In this document: piece by piece, positions 42,715 to 54,000 of the stretch
Layout of the letters: every line of letters starts with the position of its first letter
Numbering within the stretch: the first letter of the stretch is position 1
Notes under the pieces: generated by a model
Told to the model about the DNA's origin: nothing
The model's database searches: none
What the model saw: only the letters and a program-made list of their open reading frames with translations
Position numbers and translations under genes: made by a program
Assembly: GCA_030867875.1 (NCBI GenBank)
Contig: JAOWCC010001501.1
Span: 29,470,792-29,534,791 of the forward strand
From: Actinernus sp. WN-2022
Taxonomy: Eukaryota; Cnidaria; Anthozoa; Actiniaria; Actinernidae
DNA length: 64,000 bases
Direction: 5' to 3'

Positions 42715-43904
42715 CTTGTCAATCAAATGCTTATTATTGTTTGTTATACATACGTCCAAATGTGAAGCTGATCATTGGTGGAGACAGATATACACACACA
42801 GGACCTACATATATATATATATATGAATTTGATTAGTATCCAAGAATAATAATTATTATTATAATTATACATGTACGTTTTTTTTGTTAATATGTATACA
42901 AATGCATGGATATGTGGCTCTACATGTACATTTATAGGTACTGAAAAAAAAGAGTTCATTTTGGTACACTGGGATACATGTACATGACTGTATATAACCG
43001 GCTAGCAGAATCTCTGTTGAAGATTTCAATCAATGGCTGAGGTCACACTGGACAAAGTTTACTATTAATAGTTAAGTGGATTTAACTGTACATAGTTTAA
43101 ATCATTGGTAACCTCAGTGTGGCCTGCATTTTATGTTTTACCATTAGTAAACTCTACTTCAGTTAGTTGCTCCCATAATGGTGACAAGGTATATTTCTTT
43201 CTAAAAAGTGGTATCTTCACATGTGCATGAAGATATTAATGATATCTTCATGTGAAGATATCACTTTTGAAGATATTACTGGATTTTATAAATTTGTAAC
43301 CTTTTTAGTAAGAGATGAAAACTGGTATTTCATCGATATATTATATTTAAACAGAACATTACATGGCAACGGACGTAGAGATACACATTTTATCTTTTCT
43401 TGTTGATGAAATATCTTACTTGTTAATTAATTGCTATGCTCATTCGTAAGATATCTCATCAATAACACTCAAAGATAAAATCTTTATCACCATGTGGCCT
43501 GATGTAATGTCCTATATTTATCGCATGAACTAGCTAGCTGCTTAATTGTGCTACATGGATGATTATGTGATTTATAGGCACTGAGTGATATTTTGAAAGT
43601 TCTCAAATTGCACTCTGATCTAAAGGCTTACAAGTGCAATCAATTATAAGAACTTCAAAAATATCACTCAGTGCCTATAAATCCTGTATAGCACTCGTGT
43701 TCATGCGATTTCCTCCATGTACATGTAATAATGTACTATTTAAAGTGATTTCTACAGCTAGCAGTGCAGTATAATTATTATGACATTATTACATAAAGTT
43801 CTGTTGTTGGAAGCCAAATAAATAAATGAATAATATATTATACCTGTTGGCTATTTGGAAACCCAATGAATACCCTGCTAAAGTATGCTAATTGAAACAC
43901 TCTG
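42715..43904. other. Upstream of AMPK beta exon 1
   Basis: Presumed 5'UTR or intron. Holds a GGTCACACTG/CAGTGTGGCC inverted pair (43045-43125), AAGATAT/ATATCTT palindromes (43205-43450) and a 114-bp hairpin MITE at 43571-43684 (ATTTATAGGCACTGAGTGAT and inverse). No coding. Confidence 0.5.
43571..43684. mobile_element. 114-bp hairpin MITE
   Basis: ATTTATAGGCACTGAGTGAT ATTTTGAAAGTTCT mirrored by AGAACTTCAAAAATATCACT CAGTGCCTATAAAT, with a 45-nt loop. Confidence 0.8.
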
Positions 43905-44166
43905 CTCCCCACCTAGCCTGATTTTCAGATGGTACGAGGTCGTCCGCTCACTTCCTCCCCCTCCCCGTCTGATGGACTTCATAGACATTCGTGTTCCTGA
44001 CGTCATCAACCTTTGTTTTTACAATAAGCCAATACGAACACGCGTAAGAATTGAAGTGTGAAGTGTAGAACAGTCGTGCAGTAGCGGCTTTTACTAGTTG
44101 GATCTATCAGCTTTCATGCACTGAAAATAACATTCTACAGCTTCAAACTTCTGTCGATTTCTCAGA

Positions 44167-44328
44167 ATGGTATCCTGTTTGAGCTGCTGTGGTTCTTTGG
44201 AGAGCAGGAACTTTTTAAACGGACGCTTGCGTGCAGTATTTGCAGGACAAGTGTATGAGAATGCATACAAGAAATATCTGCCTCGATTCCATGCCGTAAA
44301 GTTTGTTACTCATAACTTTTATTTTTAA
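44167..44328 (+). pseudogene. Unknown captured or element ORF in H1
   Basis: ATG gives MVSCLSCCGSLESRNFLNG, then LRAVFAGQVYENAYKKYLPR and FHAVKF before a stop. H2 has the same frame on its minus strand (58091-58273, MVSCLICCGSLESRNFLNG), with changes between. The shared frame suggests it once coded. CC and SLESRNFLNG are not a family I recognise. Confidence 0.4.
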
Positions 44329-44659
44329 AACATTTTGAGGCTTGATATGACTATGCCGATTAGTTACACAAGACCCTAAAGTTGTCCTAGTGTAGGTTTT
44401 TTTAGTATCAGAGATTGTTTTAACCGGACTTTTTGTGCAGTTTAGATGCCATTGCCATACATGAACTTACGGAAGTGTGTTCATAATTCTGAAAACAAAA
44501 ATATTCATCCAAGTGCCATGAAACTTTTCCATAACATACTCAGTATGTGTGTTCACTCCTGCAGAAAAATCATAAAATTTCATGAAAGATTTGGTCTTCT
44601 AAAAGCCAAAAACCTAGGAGAATGTTTAAGATCTATTAAATGCATGACATTTATAAGCG

Positions 44660-44830
44660 GAGGAAGATTAGTGATTTACCAAAGCCCGTACATAGATTCA
44701 CAAACACATCGTTCCGATGAATGAATGAATGATTCCAATGCTTTCTTCTGCTCTGGATATAGCTTCGAAATCCTGAAAACTTTACAATTTCGGTCGACAC
44801 ACTGCTCAAGTTCTTCCCCAACGTCATTCA
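44660..44830 (-). pseudogene. RecQ-type helicase fragment in H1
   Basis: On the minus strand EELEQCVDRNCKVFRISKLY then PEQKKALESFI. A 4-nt duplication (TTCATTCATTCAT) shifts the frame, after which TGFGKSLIF, an intact Walker A (motif I), follows. The order (upstream Q-like motif LYPEQKKALESF, then motif I) matches the N-terminus of RecQ/DEAD-like ATP-dependent helicases. Only these first motifs are present. No DEAH or later motifs. Confidence 0.65.
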
Positions 44831-45007
44831 GAAAAATATGCGAGCACATTCCTTAAATTCCAGACTTTGCCAAAAGTGTAAAGTTCGCTCTGATTGGTTG
44901 ACATTATGACATCAGGAACATGAAAGTCTATGAAGTCCATCAGACGGGGAGGGGGAGGAAGTGAGCGGACGACCTCGTACCGTCTGAAAATCAGGCTACT
45001 CCCCACC

Positions 45008-45484
45008 CCCCTCCTCCTTCGATTTCATATCACAAACATTAACAGTAATGTTGATTTCCGGTGTTAATACGCTTCATCGGACTCCAATGTATGCATGCCT
45101 CATGATCAGTTTCCAGAGAACAGCAGAGCTTTGTTTTTTGCTGAGATCTTAAGAAAACGTTGGGAATTGGTAGATTCAGGGAATTTACTGGGAAATCTTT
45201 GATAATTATATATCTTTAGGGACAAACTGAAAATAAATTGGGACAACTTTGGAGAAAACACACTACAGCTCATTAACAGGCTTCAGGCAAGCTACACAAA
45301 GCTACACAATAGATTCATCTAACACACATAATACACAGTGACCTTTTTGTTACCCAGTAATATATATATTTTTTCTTGCCAAAGAGCTACTGTATAGAAT
45401 TTCTTCTTATACATTTCCTTATAACTAAGCGGCAGCATTACCTATCTATTAGGTATACTACATTGTAGCTATATTATTAGTATA
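45008..45484. other. Noncoding
   Basis: AT-rich, nothing recognised. Confidence 0.3.
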
Positions 45485-45620
45485 GGTAATAAAATGGGGA
45501 CGAGTGAAATTTATTGGGATAAATTTAACGCATTTGTCAAAATCAAAGTATGTACATAGATTTTGACAAACACAAGCGAAATTTATCCTTAATTTCACTC
45601 ATCCCCATTTGATTATTACC
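45485..45620. mobile_element. 136-bp hairpin MITE
   Basis: GGTAATAAAATGGGGACGAG and AGTGAAATTTAT mirrored by the right arm ending CATCCCCATTTGATTATTACC, with a TTTTGACAAA inner stem. Confidence 0.75.
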
Positions 45621-45783
45621 CATTAATATTATGGAGAGCAAATTACAATCCAGAAAAAAAAAAAAATTTAAGCATGCGTAGGCAGCATTTGAAATTTCAC
45701 ATGGTGATATTAAAAATTACGCATGAAATTTCAAGTTGAAATTCGGGATTAATTAATGTCCTCTATGGTATTACTAGTGCTAA

Positions 45784-46753
45784 TGCATCAGTCAATTCCA
45801 GTAATGCCCATCCCCCCAGGACAACCCCCAGGCATTAGGCATTTTCGTTTTTTTCTCTCCAAATTCCCAAGCAAGGTGTTCAAATGCCCCACAGTGGAGC
45901 CAAAGAAGTAAAGAAAATGCCCCACCCCCAGGCACATCCATAATGATATTATACTGCATGCACCAAGTTTAACTCCATGCACATACACAAGCCGCAGAGA
46001 AGTGCTACTTCTCAGTGAGTATTACCGCTGTATGATCATTATACTTTTGAGCCGCCTGGAGCAAAATGGTATTAACACATAATTTATATTTTATTCCTAT
46101 AAATAATCATTTGCAACGCAGTTAACGTTTAATATACAATAAACGCTTATTAAAACCACATGACAGACTTTTATAATAATAGTGTGACTGTTCTGTTCAT
46201 CTGGTGGACAGCAGCAAACTGTGTATATTTGTAAATGAACTACTTTATATTGTTTCAAACTCGGATTGGCAGAGCTAATTGGGCCCCGAGTATATAGCTC
46301 CTGAAAATTTAGCGTAGTGTAGCATATTAAGAATACAGGATTGCAGATCAGTTTTAGATGGGCTGTGAACATACGGGAACTGCTATTTTCTAGGTATGTT
46401 GTAAAAATTAAACATCCATAGATTTTCTGGCTTTTTCGTGTCCTAGCGTATACAAATAACGTGGATAAGATGGTATAAACTGCACACTGGCAGCCGGAGT
46501 AATTACAACTCAGATTTATTGTTTTTTTACTTGTCATACAGTATGGCGTTGTTACCATGAGGCCAGTCTCTTTCCCAGAATCCTAATTTTGGCAGTGTCA
46601 AATGCCCCACCATACGCCTGACCCGGTAGAATAATGCCCGACCCAGTCAGGCCGACATAAGGTTACAATTATGCCCCAGTCTCGGGATATCAAAGTATGC
46701 AAATGCCCCACCATGTCCCGGGGGGATGGGCATTGCTGGAATTGACTGCTGCA
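45784..46753. mobile_element. Harbinger-type element (TAA TSD)
   Basis: 970 bp with TIRs TGCATCAGTCAATTCCAGTA, ATGCCCATCCCCCC and the inverse ending GACTGCTGCA. TAA flanks at 45781-45783 and 46754-46756. Related to nested element B at 34645 in its TGCA(G/T)(G/C)AGTCAA ends and C-rich subterminal block. The interior has no transposase. A 153-codon minus frame (46097-46558) is unrecognised and probably chance. Confidence 0.75.
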
Positions 46754-46756
46754 TAA

Positions 46757-47315
46757 TTAAGTATATAGTTTAAAAAAGAAAAACATGGAACAACAAAGCA
46801 TTATATTGACTCGGGGGAGGGGAGAAATTTAAGTCTATGCACTTACAGTTCCACTGTAAAAGTTCCACTATAATAGCGTAAATTATTCAGGGCTTTTGTA
46901 CTATGAAATTAAAAGTATAAGATGCTTCAAAATACTGAAAAATCGAATCGAATCAAATTAGATTAAGCTCACAGTAACTGAGTATAAAATGTGCATGTAG
47001 ACAGTAGTGACATGCGGCATGTGAACTACACTACAATTTCTTAAACAACGTTGTTGTGTTGCAAAGCGGGGGATAACTTTTAGTTATGTAGCACTTTAAC
47101 GTTTAACCTTTATAGACAGTAATAGTAATATAGTAATTATAGACAGTACAAATGTAAGTTATAACTACATGTATAAACACAACTCAGTTTTATAAATTAA
47201 CTCTGTTCAAATTGTGTCGCCAAACAAATTAAACAGAATTTATGAAGCAGAGACATCACTAATGCACCACTATATTCATCATGATCACTACCTTAGCAAG
47301 TAAGGAAACTCTCAC
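46757..47315. other. Noncoding
   Basis: No gene or repeat recognised. If the 5' exon below is real, this is intron of AMPK beta. Confidence 0.3.
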
Positions 47316-47400
47316 CGTGTTTATTTTCCAGCTCCAGTACACAGAACACCTAACGTCTCCTGTTCAGCGAACGTCCGTTGCACGGCCATTTTGTTTTGTC
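47316..47400 (-). other. Possible 5'UTR exon and promoter of AMPK beta
   Basis: On the minus strand a stretch starting near AAAACAAAATGGCCGTGC (a YY1-like AAAATGGCCG) runs to a GTGAGAG donor at 47315. It contains only a short upstream frame ending AGCTGGAAAATAA. YY1 sites near first exons are common in housekeeping promoters. The link to exon 1, 4.6 kb away, is inference. Confidence 0.3.
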
Positions 47401-47639
47401 GCGCAATGACTTATGGGAAGGAAGCTGTTTTCAAGGTTTTTTAGTTGCCTGGCAACCTCAGGATATGGGAACAAGCAACAGGACTCGACTATACCATTTA
47501 TACAAAAAGTCGCAGTATTTCAGATCTGCCAGAATATTTACTGACCTGCAAATATGACCTGAAATTTGTCTCCTCCGTACGTTTCACGAACGTAGCTGAT
47601 CGTGAGTACTTCCGCAGAAGTTGAACATAGTTGAACTTT

Positions 47640-47830
47640 TTACCTTTTTTAGTTAATTCAAGTTCATTTTATTTGCACACTGATTATTAGTTGTAACAAT
47701 AAATAATGTTTATGTATAAAAAGGATAAATAAATACGGAAAGCGGCTTAAGTGTTCTATAGAGTATGGTGTGTAGTGGTCAAAGTAGCAAAGCTTTCGTG
47801 TTGACCACTACCTTTGAGAAGAATAAAAAC
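47640..47830 (-). repeat. CR1-like 3'UTR fragment
   Basis: AATTCAAGTTCATTTTATTTG then GTAGTGGTCAAAGTAGCAAAG resembles the 3'UTR at 14460-14640 (CAAGTTCGTTTTATTTTGCA, AGAGGTCAAATGAGCCATAGG). No coding part. Confidence 0.5.
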
Positions 47831-48270
47831 GCAGTTAAACACAGTTTTTTTTTTACGCGGCCGTCTTGCGTTTATGTAAGGATTTATCCATGGAGTCTTG
47901 CCGGAGTTACTGGAGATGTATTCGTGATGTAGTTTTCTATGGCCTCCTGGTCTTCTGCGGCCATGGGTTGGGTTGTAAAGGGCATACTATGTTACTAAAT
48001 CTGCAGGATCACTCCTCAGATAGTGACCAGTCATATCCACATATATCCACCGCAGCTCTTTATACTTTATAGTCTATAAACGGAGCTACAAGTCGAATAT
48101 AAAGCCAAGTAAAACAATTAACATGTCGGATTTTTTTATGAATTGAGGAGGATGCGGCCGTTTTTTGTTTTTATATTCTTTGTTTTTACTTTTGCCGGTC
48201 TGACGTTGAAAAAGACGAATTTGAGGATATTTGGGTATAATAATAAAAATAAATGAGATTAATCAGTGGC
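47831..48270. other. Noncoding
   Basis: Nothing recognised apart from T-rich tracts. Confidence 0.3.
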
Positions 48271-48905
48271 ATATCCACGAGGTGGCTATTCATCCACTGA
48301 TGGGCCTACGTTTAACGTCCCTATCCGAGAAGACGTGAAGGTCTAACCACTCGCAGCTCGTGAACGAAATTCAGGTTCACAAAGGCAGCACCCCCCCGGG
48401 GGGGGGGGGGGGGGGAGGACTCCCCATAAAAATAGACGGGGGTGCTCGACCTATCTTTTAGGGGTTAAAATCGTTAGCAGTGCTATCTCTTAGGGGTCTT
48501 CCAAAGGTCTGCTATCTTTTAGGGGTCTCCAGAGACCCATTTTTTTTGTGGCCGAGAAAAAATAGCGCTGGATCCTCGAGCACGAGACCCCACAAGTTGA
48601 ATCGGTATTTACGGCTTCGATATAGAGTTTGATCCATCCGAATATTAAAGACGAGGTTATGGGGCAGAGCTTTGTCTCTTATTTCCTTTAGTTTGCACAA
48701 ATTTGTCTTGTGGAGTGCTATCTTTTAGGGGTAATTTTTTTGTGAGCCACGCCCATATTGCCATCTTTTAGGGGTGAATTTCATTTCTCACGTCGAGCAC
48801 CCCCGTCAATTTTTATGGGGAGTTGCCCCCCCCCCCCCCACCCCCGGGGGGGACAGCACCTTCTACTAAGTTATGAGGTCAGGGGTTCAAATCCCGGCCG
48901 CGTCA
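48271..48905 (+). repeat. tRNA-derived SINE split by a MITE
   Basis: The left part (to 48392) and the right part (48854-48905) join across the inserted element. A B-box GGTTCAAATCC lies at 48883-48893 and a less clear A-box region lies left of the insertion. Confidence 0.45.
48393..48853. mobile_element. TIR element with poly-G/C ends (7-bp TSD)
   Basis: CAGCACC is duplicated at 48386-48392 and 48854-48860. Inside poly-C/G runs lie inverted ends ACTCCCCATAAAAATAGACG and GGGTGCTCGAC with their mirror GTCGAGCACCCCCGTC. The motif CTATCTTTTAGGGGT occurs about five times in the interior. Non-autonomous. Confidence 0.8.
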
Positions 48906-49030
48906 TCATCATCAGCTTTATTTAAACACGGTATCCCATCATTTACAATAAATGCTCTTCCAGAGAGCCGTGTATAATACCTATACAATAAAAATTTAAA
49001 ACACCATGCTAAGATAATAAATTACAAATG
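48906..49030 (-). repeat. LINE 3' tail
   Basis: (ATC)n then AGCTTTATTTAAACACGGT and TTACAATAAATGCTCTTCC, the tail pattern of L2/CR1 elements on the minus strand. Confidence 0.4.
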
Positions 49031-49059
49031 TGAATGACACTAACTACTAACTACGTCCT

Positions 49060-49310
49060 TGGGCAGGGACGTGTAAGCCGTTGGCCTTGTCTCGTGAAAG
49101 AACCTGTTGTGTTATTTCGAGAAAGAGTAGGGGATTGTCTCCCGACACAACAGCCAGGTATTCCGAGATACTAACAATCACTCATGATTGTAAACTGCAC
49201 GGCAACACATTGCGCCACAATAGCAGTCCGTATCACAAAAATAACCTTGTGAAGCGCATTTGGATATATATTCATATAGAATTTGCGCTTTATAAATGAA
49301 TACCTTTTTG
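49060..49310 (+). repeat. SINE copy, uninterrupted
   Basis: TTGCGCCACAATAGCAGTCC then AAGCGCATTTGGATATATATT and TATAAATGAATACC, contiguous with small spacing here and split at 24556-25050. Confidence 0.55.
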
Positions 49311-49329
49311 TTTTGTTTTACCTAATCCC

Positions 49330-49500
49330 TATACTAGCATCTCTCTCATTACACGCGGGTTATTGGTTCGAGCTCCAGTAGAACCCTCATTTTTTTCTCT
49401 TTCGCTTACCTTCTCTTCTTGTTTACATTGAGAGGGTTTGAGTCTCGATCCGAACGGAATAAAGAAAAAACAGCTAAGTCTTGTAGTGGTTACAGGCAGG
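49330..49500 (+). repeat. tRNA-like SINE fragment
   Basis: GGTTCGAGCTCC (B-box) near 49366 preceded by CTAGCATCTCTC. Cloverleaf not complete. Confidence 0.35.
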
Positions 49501-50685
49501 TAAACCAGTAGGCATGGTAACAATAGAAAAGCTGGGGAAACAAGTAGTCATACCAACCATTTTTTTAAAGAATCATGTACATACGAATTACCATCAGAGA
49601 GTTGAGAGAGTAATCTGACCAGGGCGAGATCTACATTAATTTTGTTAGTTACCAAATCTGGATTCTACGGCTTGTGCCAGAGAGCCCGAAGGATAACGAT
49701 TAATTAATAAGCAAAAAGACAATTGTTCTGATTCAAACTAAGTCTTTATTTTCTTCCTTCACTTGCAAAAGACAAGTACTAGACATTTACTTCAGAAGGT
49801 GATCGCCTCACGCTGTGCTGGTACAAGTCTAGCCACTATATAGCATTATACTGATCTGATGGAAGTTCAACTCTAAGGCTTGGTATGGGGATCGATCAAA
49901 TCCAGGCTGCAAGGGTAGTGCACGTTAGAAATATCTAATCCATGTATATCAGCAGTCTGAATCTAACAGCGAAAAAGGTTAGTATTTTAATTTGAGTCGA
50001 TTTCTTGCCTTTTGAAAATTTACTTAATAGAGTTCCTTTCTTGATATACGAGAAATTTTGTTTTAGTTATGGTCGTTGTAAAACCGAGGTTAGGTTACTT
50101 GTTCTAGCCTTCCTCTCTGAGTACACTGCTGTGTTACAGATTATAATTATATATAGAAAGCTCCGGTGGTAAATATTATAAACATAGTTAAACCGTAGTT
50201 TAAAGTGGTAATTCATTTCATTTTGATTTTTAAACAAAGTCTCTTCCAACCAATAAGAGCCAATAATAGAATGGAATTAAATTCCTACGTTTTGAAAAAA
50301 TGGACAAACTAAGTTATTTCTTACCGTTTGAATTATTTTCATGATCAACCATTGAGATAAAGAGTGTTAATAACACTTCATCAATATCTTGCTACATTCC
50401 ATGCCGTTGGGTACATTCGCCGCAAACCATTAATTAACCACACCCCGAAATTTCAACTTCGTAAAAAGAAACGACTTGTAAGACGTGGATTTTAAAGTAA
50501 ACATAAACATAAACGAATTACAGATTAGAAGATAAACATTAGATAGTCCTTAGTTTGATTTTCCTTCCTATTCGTTACGACTGTTTATCTCTTAGGAAAA
50601 ATGAAGACTGGTAGAAAATGAATGTTATTGTAGAATTTGGATTCCAACCCCATACACCCCATTGAGCTGAGCTACTAGTGCCCGC
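49501..50685. other. 3' flank of the fibrinogen-related gene
   Basis: Presumed 3'UTR and downstream DNA. AATAAA signals on the minus strand occur (for example near 49745). No other gene seen. Confidence 0.35.
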
Positions 50686-51075
50686 CTACTGCACCATAAT
50701 ATAACCAAAAGCCTTGATGTGCTTTGTGCCACGATCTCCGTTAAAAATAGACTCGTTTCCACACGAGTCTGAATCCATGAGCCGACTAGCGGGGTAGGAT
50801 GTCCCAAACCCGATAAACGAGCCTGCCGATTTGCAGACGGGATGGTCAGGGTCGCTGGCAATGATACCAATTCTCGCCTTGGCTGCTGGTGGATTCTCAG
50901 CCTGGACGTTAAAACCTTCTCGGTTGCAGTATGGCTGCAGGGAAGACTCGGGGATAAGTGACCTCCACCGTTCACGTCCCACATGGGTAGCAGTATAGCG
51001 ACCATGGTGGATAAGCGCGTGAAGGGAACTTGCTCCTCTGTTAATTTGAATCCACCTCACCGGTCCGTCGCCAAC
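50686..51075 (-). CDS. Fibrinogen-related gene, last exon
   Basis: Acceptor CTTCCCAG before 51075, stop at 50686-50688. Codes VGDGPVRWIQINRGASSLHA, then GRYTATHVGRERWRSLIPES, LQPYCNREGFNV, AKARIGIIASD, FIGFGTSYP, DSDSCGNESIFNGDRGTK and HIKAFGYIMVQ. Relatives usually have a CDSRIGFG stretch. Here it is CKSAGSFIGFG, so a cysteine spacing differs. Confidence 0.85.
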   Translation of the reverse strand, partial: VGDGPVRWIQINRGASSLHALIHHGRYTATHVGRERWRSLIPESSLQPYCNREGFNVQAENPPAAKARIGIIASDPDHPVCKSAGSFIGFGTSYPASRLMDSDSCGNESIFNGDRGTKHIKAFGYIMVQ

Positions 51076-54000
51076 CTGGGAAGATAACTGAATACTTTAC
51101 TCTCACACTTATATATAACCTTAGTTTTCCTATTGATTAGGGTATTCGGTATTTAAGAACAAACGTGCTAAGCTCTCATCTGATTCCTTTTAGAGTTATT
51201 ATCAACACCATGTGTATGTTATTGATTTCCCTTACCTATTGCCGATGGACTGAGAAAAGTGTGACAAATTCATTTGACTGAAAATATAATTCGACCAGCT
51301 TTGCAGTTAACCACTAATACAGTAATTACAATTAGGGTGGTTGCTTGATATTTCAAAAGGATCACAGTAAAACAAAGGAGAAAAACTTAGCTATAATTTG
51401 GAGCCCTCTCCCGGTATATACTTCATGGTAGTATTTCGTTCCATATAGTCTCCCTGCATAATACTGTAACAGCAGGGAGACTATATGGAACGAAACACTA
51501 CCATGAAGTATATACCGTACCGAAAAAGATGGCGGCTTGTACTTCTACCCACAATCCTATGCGCGCGAAAATCTTTAAATCCGTTATAAAATCGCGGTAG
51601 AGGTTTTGAAATCTTGTAAACAAACCAGTACAAGTGCTGTTGCCAATATACTATCGTTTAAAAGAATAGAGGATTTCTACGCGTTATTTTGACTGTTTTA
51701 GGTTCGCAAGGGATTGTGGTCAATGCACAGCCGCCATCTTTTTCGTTACGACGGATTGGAATTACACGTCATGTGTATGCATATGAGACATTTCAGTGTA
51801 GGCAAGTACTTAGGGAGCGGTCAGTAATTATTAGGGGGAGGGCTACTATGTGGGGGAGGGTCACATTCTTTTTGGCACGGATTTGGGGAGGGTCGTCACA
51901 TTATTTTGAGCGCAGATAATATAAGGGGTCACGATTTGTTTGCTCCAAATGGTTGAGAAAATATATATAATTTTTGTACTTTATTACATCTCCAACATCA
52001 CTTGTTTTTTTTACGGAAGAATGATAATAACAACAATTGAGTCCAATGTACCGATATCGATCCACAACATATTTATCAATATAAGTACATAGGGGGAGGG
52101 TCACAAAATTCTGGGCGAAAGGCCTTTAGGAGACGCCGGTCAATATATTTTAAGCCCTGGTTTGGTGGAGGGCCACAATATGTTAGGCCCAAATCAGTTA
52201 TAAAAACTGTAATAATAAAAAGCAGCCCTTCCACCTCTCCCCAATAATTACTAACCGCTCCCTTACTCCGTTAAAATGGAGACTCACCGTGGAAACATGT
52301 TCAATAAGAAGTACATGAATCTGCTCTATGGTGATCACATCCAGTTCTAAAGGCCGGGTTATGTCATGGTGTTGCGTATGTCTGGAGTCAATGTTCGATT
52401 GCTGGCCGTTGATTGGTTACACAAAGTCAAAGTCCCCTCCCTCGATTCCTGATTGACATTATACACAATATTGTCCTTGAAGAATGCGTGTATATACATG
52501 GAGTTTCTCATGTTTGTATATTTGCTTTTATCTTAACTATCCCACTTGTGCGCAAGGCTCGTTAGTTCATTTGAAAATCTCTGAAAATAATTGTCTGATA
52601 TAAAGACCTCTCACCGCGTGACACAGCCCTTTTAAATTTCACAGAGAGATAATAATCCTTCATATATTATATGGACGAGAGTGTTTTACCAGGAGCTAAA
52701 CCATAGAAATAATATTTCACCACTCCTTTCCCGGATGTATGACGTCACGATTGGCCTATTTTGAACTACAAAGATGGCGGCACGTTTAATTTGTGAGAAA
52801 CAGAGGAAGTCAAACTGCTTTAAATGAGCAGAAAGGAGATGAACATTCCGGGCAGAAAAGCAAAATACTATCTCAAACCCTAAGAATCCCTGAATATTTT
52901 TAGCGGCAATTCAACGGTTTTTAGCATTTATATAACCCCCAATTTTCAATGCCTTTGGTCCAAAAGGGCTGTATGTTTGGCTTTTCTTTGTGCTGTATCA
53001 ACTGAACTGCTATAAAATTCTCATTTTCGGTGAAATTGCATTGTTCAGAACAGCCCACAAAAATCGGATTATTCCAGAGCCCTATTTCTTCGTCGAGCAT
53101 GCGCAGTAAGAAACAAATCGGGTCTGGGTACGAGATTGTTAAGCCAGGGGCTCAAGCTTTCCCCACAATGCCATTCGGAAGCCGATTCTACAGTAATGGT
53201 GACAGCTTGCGAACTCGCTTCTATAGGATTTTGAATGAAAACTGCGTGCTCTAATTTTGCTCAAACAAACCACTGCAAGAGAGCCAGAGGACATCATAAA
53301 GGCTGAAAACTACATGGCTTGCTTTTAGTAAGCTTTGTGAAGGGATTTCACTGGAGTTCCAGAGGGGCCCCTGTCGAATTGCTCACTTTAGACCGAGTAT
53401 ACGGGGATGGGGCGAGTTCGGTTTCGCAAAGGTGCTTGGGATCGTTACTGGGGACAGTAAATTGCGATATTTGCCATGGTTCTTTGTATTCTGCGATTAA
53501 CTGTCCCCAGTAACGATCCCAAGCGCCTTTGCGAAACCGAACTCGCCCCATACCCCTAGTCGTTTCTCAAGTGAGCTATTGTTCGTCCATTATCCAGCAT
53601 GCAATTGGGGTGAGTGTAGGGCAATGTAGTAGCGAGAAATGCAGTGTCAAGAAGTGTATGATTTACAGTCGCTTGATTAAACCTGGTGGTTGTAGAGATT
53701 AAAGAACGTACTGTCAAGATAGAGTGCTGATTTTGTGTTTGCTTTTGATTTGAATTCCGAACGGGAAGGGGTTTTTGAGCCGATTTTCAACGCATCGAAA
53801 TTGGTGAAAATAAAAGAAACGATAAAAAGTATCCAAAACAAATGCGCTTTTCTCCAAAGTGTTGGGTCAACCGATCACTGTTATAGCTCTTGTTTTTAAG
53901 TCATTTATCCCTTGAAATAATATTGCATGCCTACGTACATTTGATGCATTATTTAGTTCAGTTACATGTTTCATATTGACCGGTTTCGACCGGTTCAGTA

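Larger units (their letters stand above)
43914..44998. mobile_element. Mutator-like TIR element H1 carrying host-gene fragments
   Basis: 1085 bp. TIRs start TAGCCTGATTTTCAGA and run about 75 bp (TACGAGGTCGTCCGCTCACT, CCCGTCTGATGGACTTCATA). A perfect 9-bp duplication CTCCCCACC flanks it at 43905-43913 and 44999-45007, as for Mutator-like elements. The interior holds two fragments in convergent orientation: a RecQ-type helicase piece on the minus strand (about 44660-44830) and an unknown frame on the plus strand (44167-44328). H2 at 57467-58526 is the same element inverted. Confidence 0.85.

Noticed and set aside
46097..46558. 153-codon minus frame
   Set aside because: Inside the Harbinger-type element, no known motif and no supporting second copy in the window.
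52291..52357. Candidate minus-strand exon between TTTAG and GTGAGT near the fibrinogen-related gene
   Set aside because: Only open in phase 2, which conflicts with the phase-0 neighbours, and its acceptor lies at the end of a TTAA MITE. The flanking exons join perfectly without it.
53348..53551. Frames reading RGAWDRYWGQ and its antisense
   Set aside because: They lie within the palindromic MITE at 53380-53573.
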